31,293 bases of DNA from Microseira sp003486305. Its GTDB lineage: Bacteria; Cyanobacteriota; Cyanobacteriia; Cyanobacteriales; Aerosakkonemataceae. The stretch spans positions 1 to 31,293 of the forward strand of contig DALYJX010000063.1 of the NCBI GenBank assembly GCA_031969655.1. The letters run 5' to 3'. The notes beneath the pieces were generated by a model, which saw only the letters and a list, made by a program, of their open reading frames with translations, was not told the DNA's origin and did no database searches. How positions within the stretch are numbered: the stretch's first letter is position 1; every line of letters begins with the position of its first letter. Shown here piece by piece: positions 23,278-31,293 of this stretch. Position numbers and translations under genes: made by a program.

Positions 23278-23652
23278 AGGTAATTGTTCTTTTATCTGTT
23301 TTTAAGTTTGTTGCCTGTGTCCAGCAATTCAGGGGCTGGGTTTTAGTCTACCAAGGTCTAGGCTACTAATTGTTGCGGATTTTGTTAAGACTTGCAAAGG
23401 TTTTTGACAAGGCAGAAGCCAGGGAAATGATTTCATAGCACAAGGGATTATCTTTGTCAAGAAGCGATCGCGATTGTGCTTGATATCTTACGCAAAGAAA
23501 CCGGGTTTGTGTGAAAAATCGTCGCTTTGAAACTATAGATCTAGGCAGAAACCCGGTTTCTAGGCTGATAGTGCGTAAGTCCTGTATTTGTGAAGCTAGT
23601 GTGAAAAATAGCTACTATGATTAAAATTGGATAACTTTAGCGTTAGTCACCG
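23278..23652. other. Intergenic region between acsF and the TM2 gene
   Basis: There are 375 bases without a gene. They must hold the divergent promoters of acsF and the TM2 gene. A repeat element occupies 23487-23579. A possible -10 box TATGAT lies at 23616-23621, without a good -35. Confidence 0.6.
23487..23579. repeat. Inverted-repeat element with nested AGAAACC-GGTTTCT palindromes
   Basis: The outer ends CTTACGCA (23487-23494) and TGCGTAAG (23572-23579) are exact inverted repeats. Inside them AGAAACCGGGTTT (23496-23508) faces AGAAACCCGGTTTCT (23547-23561). The inner motif recurs at 29870-29904 and 30743-30808, so this is a dispersed repeat family. Confidence 0.8.
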
Positions 23653-24123
23653 ATGAACGATATTGGCACTAGCTATCTGTTCTGGCTGGGCTGGTTTTTC
23701 GGCTTAGGCGGACTGCATCGGCTTTATAACAAAAAGATTGGCACGGGGCTGCTGTGGTTTTGTACCTGGGGCTTATTTGGCGTTGGGCAATTTATCGATT
23801 TAGTTTTAGTTCCCAACATGGTGGACGAACACAACGCCCAAACTAGAGCCAAATTGGGTTTATCTCCGACTGGAGTTCCTTTAACTCAAGCCGCCGTTGC
23901 AGCGGCTGTTGTGCAAACTCCCCGCGAGCAATTGATGGTAAAACTCGTCAAAGCGGCTGCGCTTCGTGGTGGTAAAATTACGGTCACTCAAGCAGTAATG
24001 GATACCGGGGTTGGTTTTGTCGAGGTGGAAGCGACTTTAAAGGAAATGGTGCAAAGCGGTTATATCGATGTTGGTAACGATCCAGTTTCTGGCGTTGTAA
24101 TTTATGACTTTGTAGAACTGTGA
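23653..24123 (+). CDS. TM2-domain membrane protein with a C-terminal helical domain
   Basis: A 156-residue protein. Residues 1-60 form a TM2 domain: a first helix (YLFWLGWFFGLGGLHRLY) with the conserved Gly-Leu-His-Arg turn, GTGLLWFCTWGLFGVGQFID as the second helix, and the Asp typical of the family. The C-terminal 75 residues (VKLVKAAALRGGKITVTQAV, EVEATLKEMVQSGYIDV, GVVIYDFVEL) look like a winged-helix-type domain. TM2 proteins are widespread and mostly uncharacterised. The gene is single, with a MITE-like element downstream. Confidence 0.88.
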   Translation: MNDIGTSYLFWLGWFFGLGGLHRLYNKKIGTGLLWFCTWGLFGVGQFIDLVLVPNMVDEHNAQTRAKLGLSPTGVPLTQAAVAAAVVQTPREQLMVKLVKAAALRGGKITVTQAVMDTGVGFVEVEATLKEMVQSGYIDVGNDPVSGVVIYDFVEL

Positions 24124-24220
24124 GGGTGCGATCGCAGATAGACACATCCGGCTAATAGCTAATAGCTAATGGCTAATGGCTAATTGTAGATCGGGAAAAT
24201 ATTCCCATGAGCAATTAGCA

Positions 24221-24293
24221 GTAGGGGCGAAGCATTCGCGTATAGATATTTGGCATCACGCAAAAAATAACAGCGCGAATGCTTCGCCCTTAC
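24221..24293. repeat. Short inverted-repeat element, copy B (MITE-like)
   Basis: GTAGGGGCGAAGCATTCGCG (24221-24240) and CGCGAATGCTTCGCCCTTAC (24274-24293) are inverted with one mismatch over 20 bases. GCAATTAGC stands on both sides (24211-24219 and 24296-24304), which could be a target duplication or just the surrounding heptamer repeats. The right end is shared with copy A at 14566-14663. Confidence 0.78.
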
Positions 24294-24341
24294 AGGCAAT
24301 TAGCTATGAGCAATTACCAATTACCAATTACCAGCCCATGA

Positions 24342-27300
24342 CTATTTCTGTTTCAAAACCACCAAAGTAATATCATCAAACACCTTTTGTTCTCCAATAA
24401 ATTGTCGCAGGTCATCAATTGCTGCTTCCTTAATTTGCTCCGCACTTAAGTGCCAATTAATAGAAACTACTTCACAGAGTCTTTCCAGTCCGTAAAATTT
24501 TCTATCAATATCTTCGGCTTCGGTAATACCATCGGTGTAAAGCACAACTCCATCACCCGGTTCTAACTCCACCAACCTATGGCTAATAAAATCAGCAATA
24601 TCTTCATCCAACCCGATGGGAAATCCTAACTCCATTGTATCAATGCGCTCGATTTGACCTCCTTTTCTCACAAGGATAATTTCCTCGTGCTGACCGCTGA
24701 TACTAAGTCTTCCCTCAGCATAATTGAGGATAGCTAGCGTCAGGTTTTTAACTGAGTTCATCCGCTGCACATTTTTGTAAATCGTGCGATTGAGGGTAGC
24801 TAAAAATAGCACAGGATCGCGTTCTTGAATTTCCTTAAGCGCACGAACGATCGCTTGCGTCATCACCATCAAAATCCCGCTTTCTAACCCATGTCCGGTG
24901 ACATCGCCAATCCCAATGGTAACAACACCGTCGGTGTAAAGGACATCATAATAATCGCCCCCCACTTCATCGGCAGGTTCCATAAATCCGGCAATATCTA
25001 AGTTTTCAATACCTTCGAGTTCGTCAGGTTTTGGCAGAATCATCTGCTGCATTTGTTTAAGGATATCGAGTTCGGCACTCATGCGGAGATTTTCCGATTT
25101 AAGCAGCGAGTTGAGGGTGGAAATTTCTTCGTTAGCTTTAGCGAGTTGGGCAGTGCGTTCTTTAACTTTATCTTCTAAAGTTTGATATAGTCGGGCATTT
25201 TCAATCGAGATGGCAGCTTGGGAGGATAATATTTTTAATATTTTTAGGCGATCGCGCGTAAAAGCACCTGCTGTCAGATTATTTTCAAGATAAATAATAC
25301 TGACAAGTTGACCTTGATTAATCAGCGGCACGCACAAGATAGATTTGCTCTGATTCTCTTTGATATAGGGGTCATTTGTATATTTGCCCTCACTTGCGGC
25401 ATCATCTAAGACTACGCTCTCCTTAGTGCGGACGACGTAGTTGAGGATTGCTGCTGACAAACGGTTATCGGTGGGAATTGACTGCAAGACGGCGATGTTA
25501 TCAGAATTCACCTCTCCCGCAGCTTCAATTAATAGTTTACCTTCTGTTTCTAGAATTAAATAACCAACCTGTGCGCCAGCATTCTCGATGATAATCTTCA
25601 TCAAATTTCCCAGTAACTTCTCCAGCACAATTTCACCGGAAATTGCTTGAGACGCTTTCATTACAGTGGCTAAATCCAGCGACTCTACCGAACCACTTGT
25701 GGTTACAACATTTCCAATTGTCGCGGGCGTATCAGCGGGGCGTGTTGGGGAAGATTTTAATAAATGCGGGTATTTGGCTTGTAAATCCTTGACTTTTGCT
25801 GTAGCTTCCCAGGTGCTATAGCAGTAATGAGCCTTCGCCATATAAGTTTGGGCAATCTCCTCCATACCTCGTGCCAAATAAAACTTTGCCCCTAACTCAT
25901 AAGCTAAAGCTTCGTCTTGAATGTAGCGGTTATTTCTTGCTCCTTTAATAGCTCGTTCATAAAAATCCATTGCTGCAACAACTTGCCCCAAAACACGCGC
26001 TTTCTCTGCCTCTACCAGATAAAATTTATGCAGGTAATTCATCGGGGCAAAATCCGCCCATTTTTGCATTTTTTCCTGGTTGGCTATTACTTTGTCGAGA
26101 ATGGCTTTTTGTTCCGAATCGGGAGTATCGGCATAAACCGCCAGCCGCGCTAGAGAATCGTAAAAATGGAAGATAGCAACAACTACCAATCCGGGCGCAG
26201 CGTCTAAATATTTTTCTGCTAAAACAGCATTTTTAATCGCTTCAGGATAATTTTGAAACAAATAACAAAGCAGAAGTTTGTTAACATAGAAGTAGTGAAG
26301 CGTACAGCCATTGTTTGTTGAGTAATGAAGCGGCAACAACGCCTGCTCGTCGCCAGCTTCATGAATTAAACGGCATGGATTTTCAGACTGTCCTAGCAAG
26401 TTTAAAACAGCCTGCCCATAAATTTTGTGATACTCAAGAACTGTTTCCTGCTTGATTTTACCGAGCGCATCCCTGTAAGGTACAATCTCTCGTTCGAGTT
26501 GGGTAAGTTCCTTGCCGGAAAAATAGGCGTGAACGAAACTTAGGTATAAAGCTAATCCAGCATATTCTAAATCTCCGGTTTCCACTCCAATAGAATAAGC
26601 TGACTGCAAAGGTTTTACGCTTTCTCTGATGTGTTCTCTCCAATGCCGAATAAATCCAGATACTACAAAGCTGGTTCTGGCGCTGATTTTTTTGGCATTC
26701 AACTTCGACACCAAATTTAGAGCCAATTGACCGAACCGATAGCCTAAATCAAGCTCTCCTAAAACTCCACAAAGGAGAATTCCGTAAGTGACATAGCCAA
26801 AGGGAGATACAGAAGTATTGCCATATTTGATCGATAAATTAACCTTTGATAGCACAACCAGCACGAAAAGTTGAGGAGCAGCTACATAGGTAGCAGATAT
26901 TATGCTCGCTAGCATATCCATAGCTGCCAGTTGTTCCGGATCTGTCATTTCTGGCAGATTAATTAAGTCTTCGATTTCTTGCCTTGCCGAGAGTGAAGCT
27001 GTTTCCTGAAGTCCTGTTTGAATATCCAACTGACTCGGCTCTTCTGGTAAAATTAAACCTAAAAGTTTTAGCACTGCCAGCCCAATTTTAATCGCTTCTT
27101 TGGTGTTACCCTGCGACACAGAGGCTTGAATTCTTACCTGATAAACTTTCATTTTGTCAAGCAGGGTTTTGGCTTGTTGCAGAACAACTTCAGCCAGGGC
27201 ATTCATCTGCTCGTAATTACCGCTTAAGTTAGCCGCCTCCAGGGCTTCATTATGTAGAGCCAACATCAGGTCATAAGACTCTTGCCACCCACGATCGGCA

Positions 27301-29636
27301 AGTTCCATCCCCGCTGTTAAATACTCCAAAGCAGCAGCATAAGCTGTTGAATCTTTGGCTTTTTTACCCGCTTCAAAATTCAACCGCGCTAATTCAATCC
27401 GTTCTGATTCATCAGCTATCAACTCTCGACCTGCGTTCAAATGATCGACTATTTCAAAGATTTTTTCGGATAGTTCCACCGCCGATACATTCGCTAGTAG
27501 CAACCGTCCAATCTGAAGGTGTACTGCTTTTTTGCGGTCATCATCAATCAAAGCATAAGCCGCCTGTTGGATGCGATCGTGTCCAAATTTATACTCTTGA
27601 ATTAAAAGTCTTTCATCTAACTCTGATAAGGGCAGAATTAACCCGGACTGAACTGCTGTAACTAAGTCTGGGGAAATTGTCTCTTGAGACTTTTCACAGA
27701 CAATAGAAAGCGTGTTTAAATCAAAATCAGCTCCTACACAAGATGCTAAACGTAAAATCTGCTGTGTGGATTCTGGCAGTTTCTTCAACTTGCCAATCAT
27801 CAATTCCACTACGTTATCGGTGATTTCTTGCGCTTCAATATTTGAAATATCCCACCGCCATGTAGGGGCGGTACCCCCGTGTCCGCCCCCAAAATCAAAC
27901 GTTATCAAGTTTTCAGCGTGCAGGGTTTTGAGAAACTGATTGAGAAAAAATGGATTACCGCCAGTTTTCTTCATCACCAGTTCTGCCAAGGATTGGCTGT
28001 TATCGGTGTTGGTATGTAATGTGTCAGCAATTAGTTGGTTAATATGTTCTATCTTTAAAGGAGATAAGGTAATAAAATTGATAGTTGCTCCTGCTTTACG
28101 CAACCCATCAAGCATCATCATCAATGGGTGTGTCGGGCTGACTTCGTTATCGCGATATGCTCCAATTAAAAACAGATATTGCATCTCTGTATCTGTCATC
28201 ATTAGTTCTATAAGTTTGAGCGTGGCGGAGTCAGCCCACTGCAAATCGTCCAAAAAGATCGCTAAAGGATGCTCTTTTGTGCAAAATACTCGGATGAAGT
28301 TTTGAAAGACTAAATTAAAGCGATTTTGAGACTCGGATGACCCCAATTCTGGCACGGGTGGCTGCTTGCCGATAATCAGTTCCACTTCGGGAATCACGTC
28401 AATAATAACTTGACCGTTAGAGCCAAATGCAGCTAAAAGTTTTGCGCGCCATTGATTCAGTTGTGCTTCGCTTTCTGTTAACAGTTGCCGCACCAATCCT
28501 TTCAAGGCGCTGACGATGGCTGAGTATGGAACGTTGCGTTGAAATTGGTCAAATTTGCCAGCGGTGAAATAACCGCGCAGTCTGGTATTCGGTTTATGAA
28601 TTTCGGCAATTAGCGAGGATTTTCCGATACCGGAGTAACCTGCTACTAACATTAATTCAATTTTAAATTGGGGATTGTTTGCTACTCGTTCAAATGCTGC
28701 GAGTAAAGTTTCAACTTCGGTTTCGCGCCCGTAGAGTTTTTGGGGAATTTGAAATTTGTCAGATATATCTTTGGTGGCGATCGCAAACCAATATATTTTT
28801 CCCCTATCCTGTAACTGAGTCAGACATTTTTCCAAATCAGCTTTGATTCCAAAGGCACTTTGGTATCGTTCCTCAGCCGTTTTCGCCATCATTTTCATCA
28901 CTATATCTGAAATAACTTCGGGAATTTCTGGTAAAATATAATGGGGTGGCGCTGGCTGTTTAGCGATATGACAATGTACCAACTCCAACGCATCATTGGT
29001 TTCAAAAGGTAGTTGTCCCGTCAGCAGTTCGTAGAAAGTGACGCCGAGGGAGTAAAAATCCGTGCGGTAATCCAAAGAACGGTTCATTCGTCCCGTTTGT
29101 TCCGGCGACATATACGCTAAAGTCCCTTCTAGAACGTTGGGATTTTTTAGGGTAGGATTTTCGCGGGTTAAGACAGTGGAAATGCCAAAGTCTATAATTT
29201 TAACAATTCCTGAAACTGAGTTATAGATAATATTGGCGGGATTAATATCTTTGTGGATAACATTCGCAGCGTGAATGTGACCCAAACTTTCAGCTATTTT
29301 GATGGCGATGCTGAGGAATTCTGCTAGGGGCAAATCCATGTTCCCTAGATTAATCAATTGCTTTAAGGATGACCCGCCAAAATCCTCAAAAACGATCGCT
29401 AACGTTCTCTGTAATAATTCTAAACTATAAGCTGCGATCGCTCCATCTACGTTCAAGTTGCGCGCAATTTCATATTCCTGCTTATAGCGGGTGAGTTCAG
29501 CGGGTGTGGGATAATCTTGTTTGAGTACTTTGAGGATAACAGCTTGGCTATCCTCAACTCGGATGCCGCGATACACCAGGGAGTTGGCACTTTCGTAGAT
29601 TTGGTTGAGAATTTGGTAGCCTTTAAGCTTGAGCAT
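24342..29636 (-). CDS. Giant signalling protein: Ser/Thr kinase, AAA ATPase, GAF and SpoIIE-type PP2C phosphatase
   Basis: About 1764 residues from ATG 29636 (MLKLKGYQIL). The kinase domain comes first, with a degenerate glycine loop (YESANSLVYRG), a lysine in VILKVLK, the catalytic loop HKDINPANI, DFG in IIDFGIST and MSPEQTGRMN. An AAA-type ATPase follows: Walker A AGYSGIGKSS and Walker B LAIFLDDLQWAD. A long helical TPR-like middle leads to a GAF domain (AQVGYLILETEGKLLIEAAG, SILCVPLINQGQLVSIIYLE), a coiled coil (LYQTLEDKVKERTAQLAKAN), and a C-terminal PP2C/SpoIIE domain with VGGDYYDV, IGDVTGHGLESG and FDDITLVVL. It thus joins a protein kinase and a phosphatase in one chain; relatives often end in a histidine kinase instead. 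The frame extends to 29717 with another ATG, but those 27 residues look non-conserved. A ten-codon repeat insert lies at 27861-27890. Confidence 0.92.
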   Translation of the reverse strand: MLKLKGYQILNQIYESANSLVYRGIRVEDSQAVILKVLKQDYPTPAELTRYKQEYEIARNLNVDGAIAAYSLELLQRTLAIVFEDFGGSSLKQLINLGNMDLPLAEFLSIAIKIAESLGHIHAANVIHKDINPANIIYNSVSGIVKIIDFGISTVLTRENPTLKNPNVLEGTLAYMSPEQTGRMNRSLDYRTDFYSLGVTFYELLTGQLPFETNDALELVHCHIAKQPAPPHYILPEIPEVISDIVMKMMAKTAEERYQSAFGIKADLEKCLTQLQDRGKIYWFAIATKDISDKFQIPQKLYGRETEVETLLAAFERVANNPQFKIELMLVAGYSGIGKSSLIAEIHKPNTRLRGYFTAGKFDQFQRNVPYSAIVSALKGLVRQLLTESEAQLNQWRAKLLAAFGSNGQVIIDVIPEVELIIGKQPPVPELGSSESQNRFNLVFQNFIRVFCTKEHPLAIFLDDLQWADSATLKLIELMMTDTEMQYLFLIGAYRDNEVSPTHPLMMMLDGLRKAGATINFITLSPLKIEHINQLIADTLHTNTDNSQSLAELVMKKTGGNPFFLNQFLKTLHAENLITFDFGGGHGGTAPTWRWDISNIEAQEITDNVVELMIGKLKKLPESTQQILRLASCVGADFDLNTLSIVCEKSQETISPDLVTAVQSGLILPLSELDERLLIQEYKFGHDRIQQAAYALIDDDRKKAVHLQIGRLLLANVSAVELSEKIFEIVDHLNAGRELIADESERIELARLNFEAGKKAKDSTAYAAALEYLTAGMELADRGWQESYDLMLALHNEALEAANLSGNYEQMNALAEVVLQQAKTLLDKMKVYQVRIQASVSQGNTKEAIKIGLAVLKLLGLILPEEPSQLDIQTGLQETASLSARQEIEDLINLPEMTDPEQLAAMDMLASIISATYVAAPQLFVLVVLSKVNLSIKYGNTSVSPFGYVTYGILLCGVLGELDLGYRFGQLALNLVSKLNAKKISARTSFVVSGFIRHWREHIRESVKPLQSAYSIGVETGDLEYAGLALYLSFVHAYFSGKELTQLEREIVPYRDALGKIKQETVLEYHKIYGQAVLNLLGQSENPCRLIHEAGDEQALLPLHYSTNNGCTLHYFYVNKLLLCYLFQNYPEAIKNAVLAEKYLDAAPGLVVVAIFHFYDSLARLAVYADTPDSEQKAILDKVIANQEKMQKWADFAPMNYLHKFYLVEAEKARVLGQVVAAMDFYERAIKGARNNRYIQDEALAYELGAKFYLARGMEEIAQTYMAKAHYCYSTWEATAKVKDLQAKYPHLLKSSPTRPADTPATIGNVVTTSGSVESLDLATVMKASQAISGEIVLEKLLGNLMKIIIENAGAQVGYLILETEGKLLIEAAGEVNSDNIAVLQSIPTDNRLSAAILNYVVRTKESVVLDDAASEGKYTNDPYIKENQSKSILCVPLINQGQLVSIIYLENNLTAGAFTRDRLKILKILSSQAAISIENARLYQTLEDKVKERTAQLAKANEEISTLNSLLKSENLRMSAELDILKQMQQMILPKPDELEGIENLDIAGFMEPADEVGGDYYDVLYTDGVVTIGIGDVTGHGLESGILMVMTQAIVRALKEIQERDPVLFLATLNRTIYKNVQRMNSVKNLTLAILNYAEGRLSISGQHEEIILVRKGGQIERIDTMELGFPIGLDEDIADFISHRLVELEPGDGVVLYTDGITEAEDIDRKFYGLERLCEVVSINWHLSAEQIKEAAIDDLRQFIGEQKVFDDITLVVLKQK
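27861..27890. repeat. Repeat fragment inserted in frame in the giant kinase gene
   Basis: Thirty bases beginning TGTAGGGGCGG and ending CCGCCCCC form a hairpin-like unit that encodes GGGHGGTAPT in the minus-strand gene. The first 11 bases equal the arm of the repeat element at 4021. The length is a multiple of three, so the frame is kept. Confidence 0.7.
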
Positions 29637-29760
29637 CGTTTGATTTTGCGGGAATGTCGGAGATGATGCGCGATCGCAGCCACAGATATTTGGCTTTTTG
29701 GTCAATTTTATACACATTCCCAGGTAGCGGCAATGCTAAGGGAAAGCATTTTCGCGCTTG

Positions 29761-29800
29761 TTTGTCAAGCGCGCACCCTTAAGGGTGCGCGCTTGACAAA
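29761..29800. repeat. Perfect 40-base palindrome
   Basis: TTTGTCAAGCGCGCACCCTT is followed at once by its exact reverse complement, with no spacer. It lies 124 bases upstream of the preferred start of the giant kinase gene. It could form a cruciform, act as a terminator-like hairpin, or bind a dimeric protein. Confidence 0.9.
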
Positions 29801-29869
29801 CTTTCGGTGTACCATCACCAACTGCAATCCGCTATAACTTGGCTATTGCTTCTATTTTTGATGGCGATC

Positions 29870-29904
29870 AAAAAACCCGGTTTCTTTAAGAAACCGGGTT
29901 TTTT
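29870..29904 (-). terminator. Terminator of the DUF2996 gene made from an AGAAACC-GGTTTCT palindrome
   Basis: Two 17-base arms (AAAAAACCCGGTTTCTT and its complement) surround a single central base. Read on the minus strand, six T residues follow the stem. It lies 37 bases past the stop at 29941. The sequence is symmetrical and could work in both directions. Confidence 0.8.
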
Positions 29905-29940
29905 AAAGAAAGCCATGTGGCGTTTAATTATGCCTATTTC

Positions 29941-30585
29941 CTAATTTCTCACCAGCCACTTTTGAGCATTTAACCGCTGCACAACCCCAAACAATAGCAA
30001 ATCTAGGGTGATTTTCCGTTCGTCAATCAAGAAAGGTTCAATGGTACTCGGTTTTCCTTTATTTTCAGCATAGGAAAAACCGCGTGGCCCTTGAAGATTG
30101 TCTTGCATGAAATAAACGCGAAATTCACGCCAACCGTCATTCCAGCGACCGATAATTTGCGAACATTCCGGCGCATCGGCATAGCCAATCACTGGAATTT
30201 TTTCCTTTGCAAGCGTTAGTTCTAAATCTTCAACGCCTTGCTTAGCCAGTTTTGCTGTCAACGCTGGCATGAAGTCTTGTTGAATAAACTCGCCGAAGGG
30301 CTTATCTTCAAGTGCGGGTGCTTTTTCCTTTTTGGCAGCAGCTGGTTTAGCTGCATCACCCGCAGGTTTGGCAGCAGGCTTTTTCGCAGCAGTTTTCTCC
30401 ACCGCCGCATTCGGGCTTGTTTCTGGATTTAATGCTGTTGGATCGGGCGCGTTTGCAGAGGGAATATCTGTCGCCACCGGGGAGTCTGTGCTGGGAGCGT
30501 GTTCTTCAGCGACGCTGGGAGCTTGCTGTTCAACTGTGCTGGGTGCTACTTCACCCGCTTCATTGTGATTGGTTTCGTCTGCCAT
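29941..30585 (-). CDS. DUF2996 family protein with a low-complexity N-terminus
   Basis: A 214-residue protein. Residues 1-95 are disordered-looking, rich in Ala, Pro, Glu and Lys (AVEKTAAKKPAAKPAGDAAK, then PAAAKKEKAPAL). Residues about 97-214 form the DUF2996 domain (PF11210): PFGEFIQQDFMPALTAKLAK, IPVIGYADAPECSQIIGRWN, DGWREFRVYFMQDNLQGPRG, then KITLDLLLFGVVQRLNAQKWLVRN in two pieces. The family is found in cyanobacteria and plants, and its function is unknown to me. It has its own terminator and starts at a normal ATG. Confidence 0.88.
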   Translation of the reverse strand: MADETNHNEAGEVAPSTVEQQAPSVAEEHAPSTDSPVATDIPSANAPDPTALNPETSPNAAVEKTAAKKPAAKPAGDAAKPAAAKKEKAPALEDKPFGEFIQQDFMPALTAKLAKQGVEDLELTLAKEKIPVIGYADAPECSQIIGRWNDGWREFRVYFMQDNLQGPRGFSYAENKGKPSTIEPFLIDERKITLDLLLFGVVQRLNAQKWLVRN

Positions 30586-30742
30586 AGCGAAAGATCTACT
30601 CCATTTTGGATTTTAGATTTTGGATGCAAGGATTGAAATAGCAGCCTTCTATTAAAATAATCGAAAATAGCAATTCCCAGGCTAGAGCCTGGGAACGAGC
30701 TAAACGAGCTAAAATCTAACAGGATTTAGGCGCTACGATCCT

Positions 30743-30808
30743 AGAAACCGGGTTTGGAGCATATATCTCTCGTTCCCATAAACGATTTTTTATAGAAACC
30801 CGGTTTCT
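30743..30808. repeat. AGAAACC-GGTTTCT inverted repeat pair
   Basis: AGAAACCGGGTTT (30743-30755) and AGAAACCCGGTTTCT (30794-30808) lie in the 268-base gap between the MoaD-like and DUF2996 genes. CTCGTTCCC units and AAAATCTAA words recur on both sides, so the gap is repeat-derived. Confidence 0.75.
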
Positions 30809-30853
30809 TTGCGGGAACGAGCTAAAATCTAAAATCCAAAATCGGTCAAATCC

Positions 30854-31129
30854 TCAGCCACCTGCAACAGCTGGGACAATACTAACTTCATCGCCATCTT
30901 TAAGCGGCGTCTCGGTTCCTTCTAAGAAGCGGATGTCTTCGCTGTTGACGTAGAAGTTTAAAAATCTTCTCGGTTTTCCTTCTTCGTCGCACAGACGGGA
31001 TTTAATTCCGGGACAACTTTCCTCTAAAGAATCTATCAATTCAGCAACGTTGTTGGCGCTACATTCTAATGTTGCTTGGTCGTTGGTAAATTTTTGCAGT
31101 GGGGTGGGGACTAAAACTTTTACAGACAT
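30854..31129 (-). CDS. MoaD/ThiS-family sulfur carrier protein
   Basis: A 91-residue beta-grasp protein that ends in the required Gly-Gly (VSIVPAVAGG). It starts MSVKVLVPTPLQKFT; other features are VAELIDSLEESCPGIKSRL, RRFLNFYVNSEDIRFL and TPLKDGDEVSIV. Proteins of this type are activated at the C-terminal glycine to a thiocarboxylate by an E1-like enzyme and donate sulfur to molybdopterin, thiamin or amino-acid precursors. Cyanobacterial homologues of this form are often found near threonine or cysteine synthesis genes. The right edge of the window hides the upstream neighbour. Confidence 0.92.
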   Translation of the reverse strand: MSVKVLVPTPLQKFTNDQATLECSANNVAELIDSLEESCPGIKSRLCDEEGKPRRFLNFYVNSEDIRFLEGTETPLKDGDEVSIVPAVAGG

Positions 31130-31157
31130 AGTTTGCGATCGGTTGTCAGTTGTGAAG

Positions 31158-31293
31158 TGCTAATGGCTAATTGCTAACTGCTAATTGCTAACTGCTAATT
31201 GCTAACTGCTAATTGTTAGGTGGTTCAAAAGCCACTCTTCCATTAGCCATTAGCCATTAGCCATTAGCCATTAGCCATTAGCCATTAGCCATT
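31158..31293. repeat. Heptamer tandem repeats at the right edge
   Basis: Alternating GCTAATT and GCTAACT units (about 31160-31216) are followed, after a spacer, by at least seven TTAGCCA units from about 31241 to the window end. The first block partly complements the second, so a hairpin is possible. The array is cut by the window edge. Confidence 0.9.

Noticed and set aside
31158..31293. CRISPR or origin iterons
   Set aside because: The units are continuous heptamers without spacers, a known simple repeat type in cyanobacteria, and no dnaA or rep gene is near.
1..31293. Prophage or genomic island
   Set aside because: There are no integrase, phage structural or complete transposase genes; most of the window consists of housekeeping or signalling genes.
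1..31293. GCGATCGC octamers as regulatory sites
   Set aside because: They are HIP1 sequences, spread over genes and spacers alike in many cyanobacteria.

Overview
The window comes from a cyanobacterium, most likely a filamentous, non-heterocystous one of the Oscillatoria/Microcoleus type. The evidence is an acsF-type cyclase for chlorophyll synthesis, a Psb32-like lumenal protein, the cyanobacterial families DUF4346 and DUF2996, a DevC permease, many GCGATCGC (HIP1) octamers, heptanucleotide repeats of the TTAGCCA type, and dispersed palindromes. The genus is inference. A 100-N block at 4219-4318 shows that this is a draft scaffold.

Left part (1-5900): tandem repeats at the edge; a fatty acyl-AMP ligase on the minus strand; a 757-base divergent gap; a devC gene without devB or devA in view; a 58-base tandem repeat array that contains the assembly gap; a neutral zinc metallopeptidase; tRNA-Ala(GGC); and a small membrane protein. 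The gap before devC holds a textbook NtcA-activated promoter (GTA-N8-TAC, 23 bases, TAGTAT).

Middle (6000-18700): hisF; a small protein with two H-x-T-x motifs (2H phosphoesterase-like); ruvB converging on and overlapping a Cache/HAMP histidine kinase; a RibD-C reductase; a mazEF pair; a FemAB-like/GNAT protein followed by two small cyanobacterial genes, the second a fusion ending in DUF4346; a Psb32-like TPM protein; and urease accessory genes ureE, ureF and ureG. A small XRE regulator gene lies antisense between ureE and ureF, head to head with ureF.

Right part (18260-31293): a secreted or membrane-anchored small protein; a GAF protein whose ribosome binding site lies in the 3' arm of a terminator; a type II restriction-modification locus with an intact C5 cytosine methyltransferase and an NgoMIV-family endonuclease broken by one extra base; a putative outer-membrane protein; acsF with a clear terminator; a TM2 protein; a very large Ser/Thr kinase-AAA-GAF-SpoIIE phosphatase protein; a DUF2996 protein; and a MoaD/ThiS-like sulfur carrier.

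Most genes are housekeeping or signalling genes in short units, separated by repeat-rich spacers. Several repeat families recur: AGAAACC(C/G)GGTTTCT palindromes, two short elements with GTAAGGGC/GCCCTTAC-type ends, TGTAGGGGCGG-ended elements (one fragment sits in frame inside the giant kinase gene), and heptamer arrays that reach into the 3' end of ureG. I saw no CRISPR array, prophage or complete insertion sequence. The most notable items are the NtcA-type promoter on a solitary devC, the frameshifted NgoMIV-like endonuclease, the antisense regulator within ureEFG, and the DUF4346 fusion operon.
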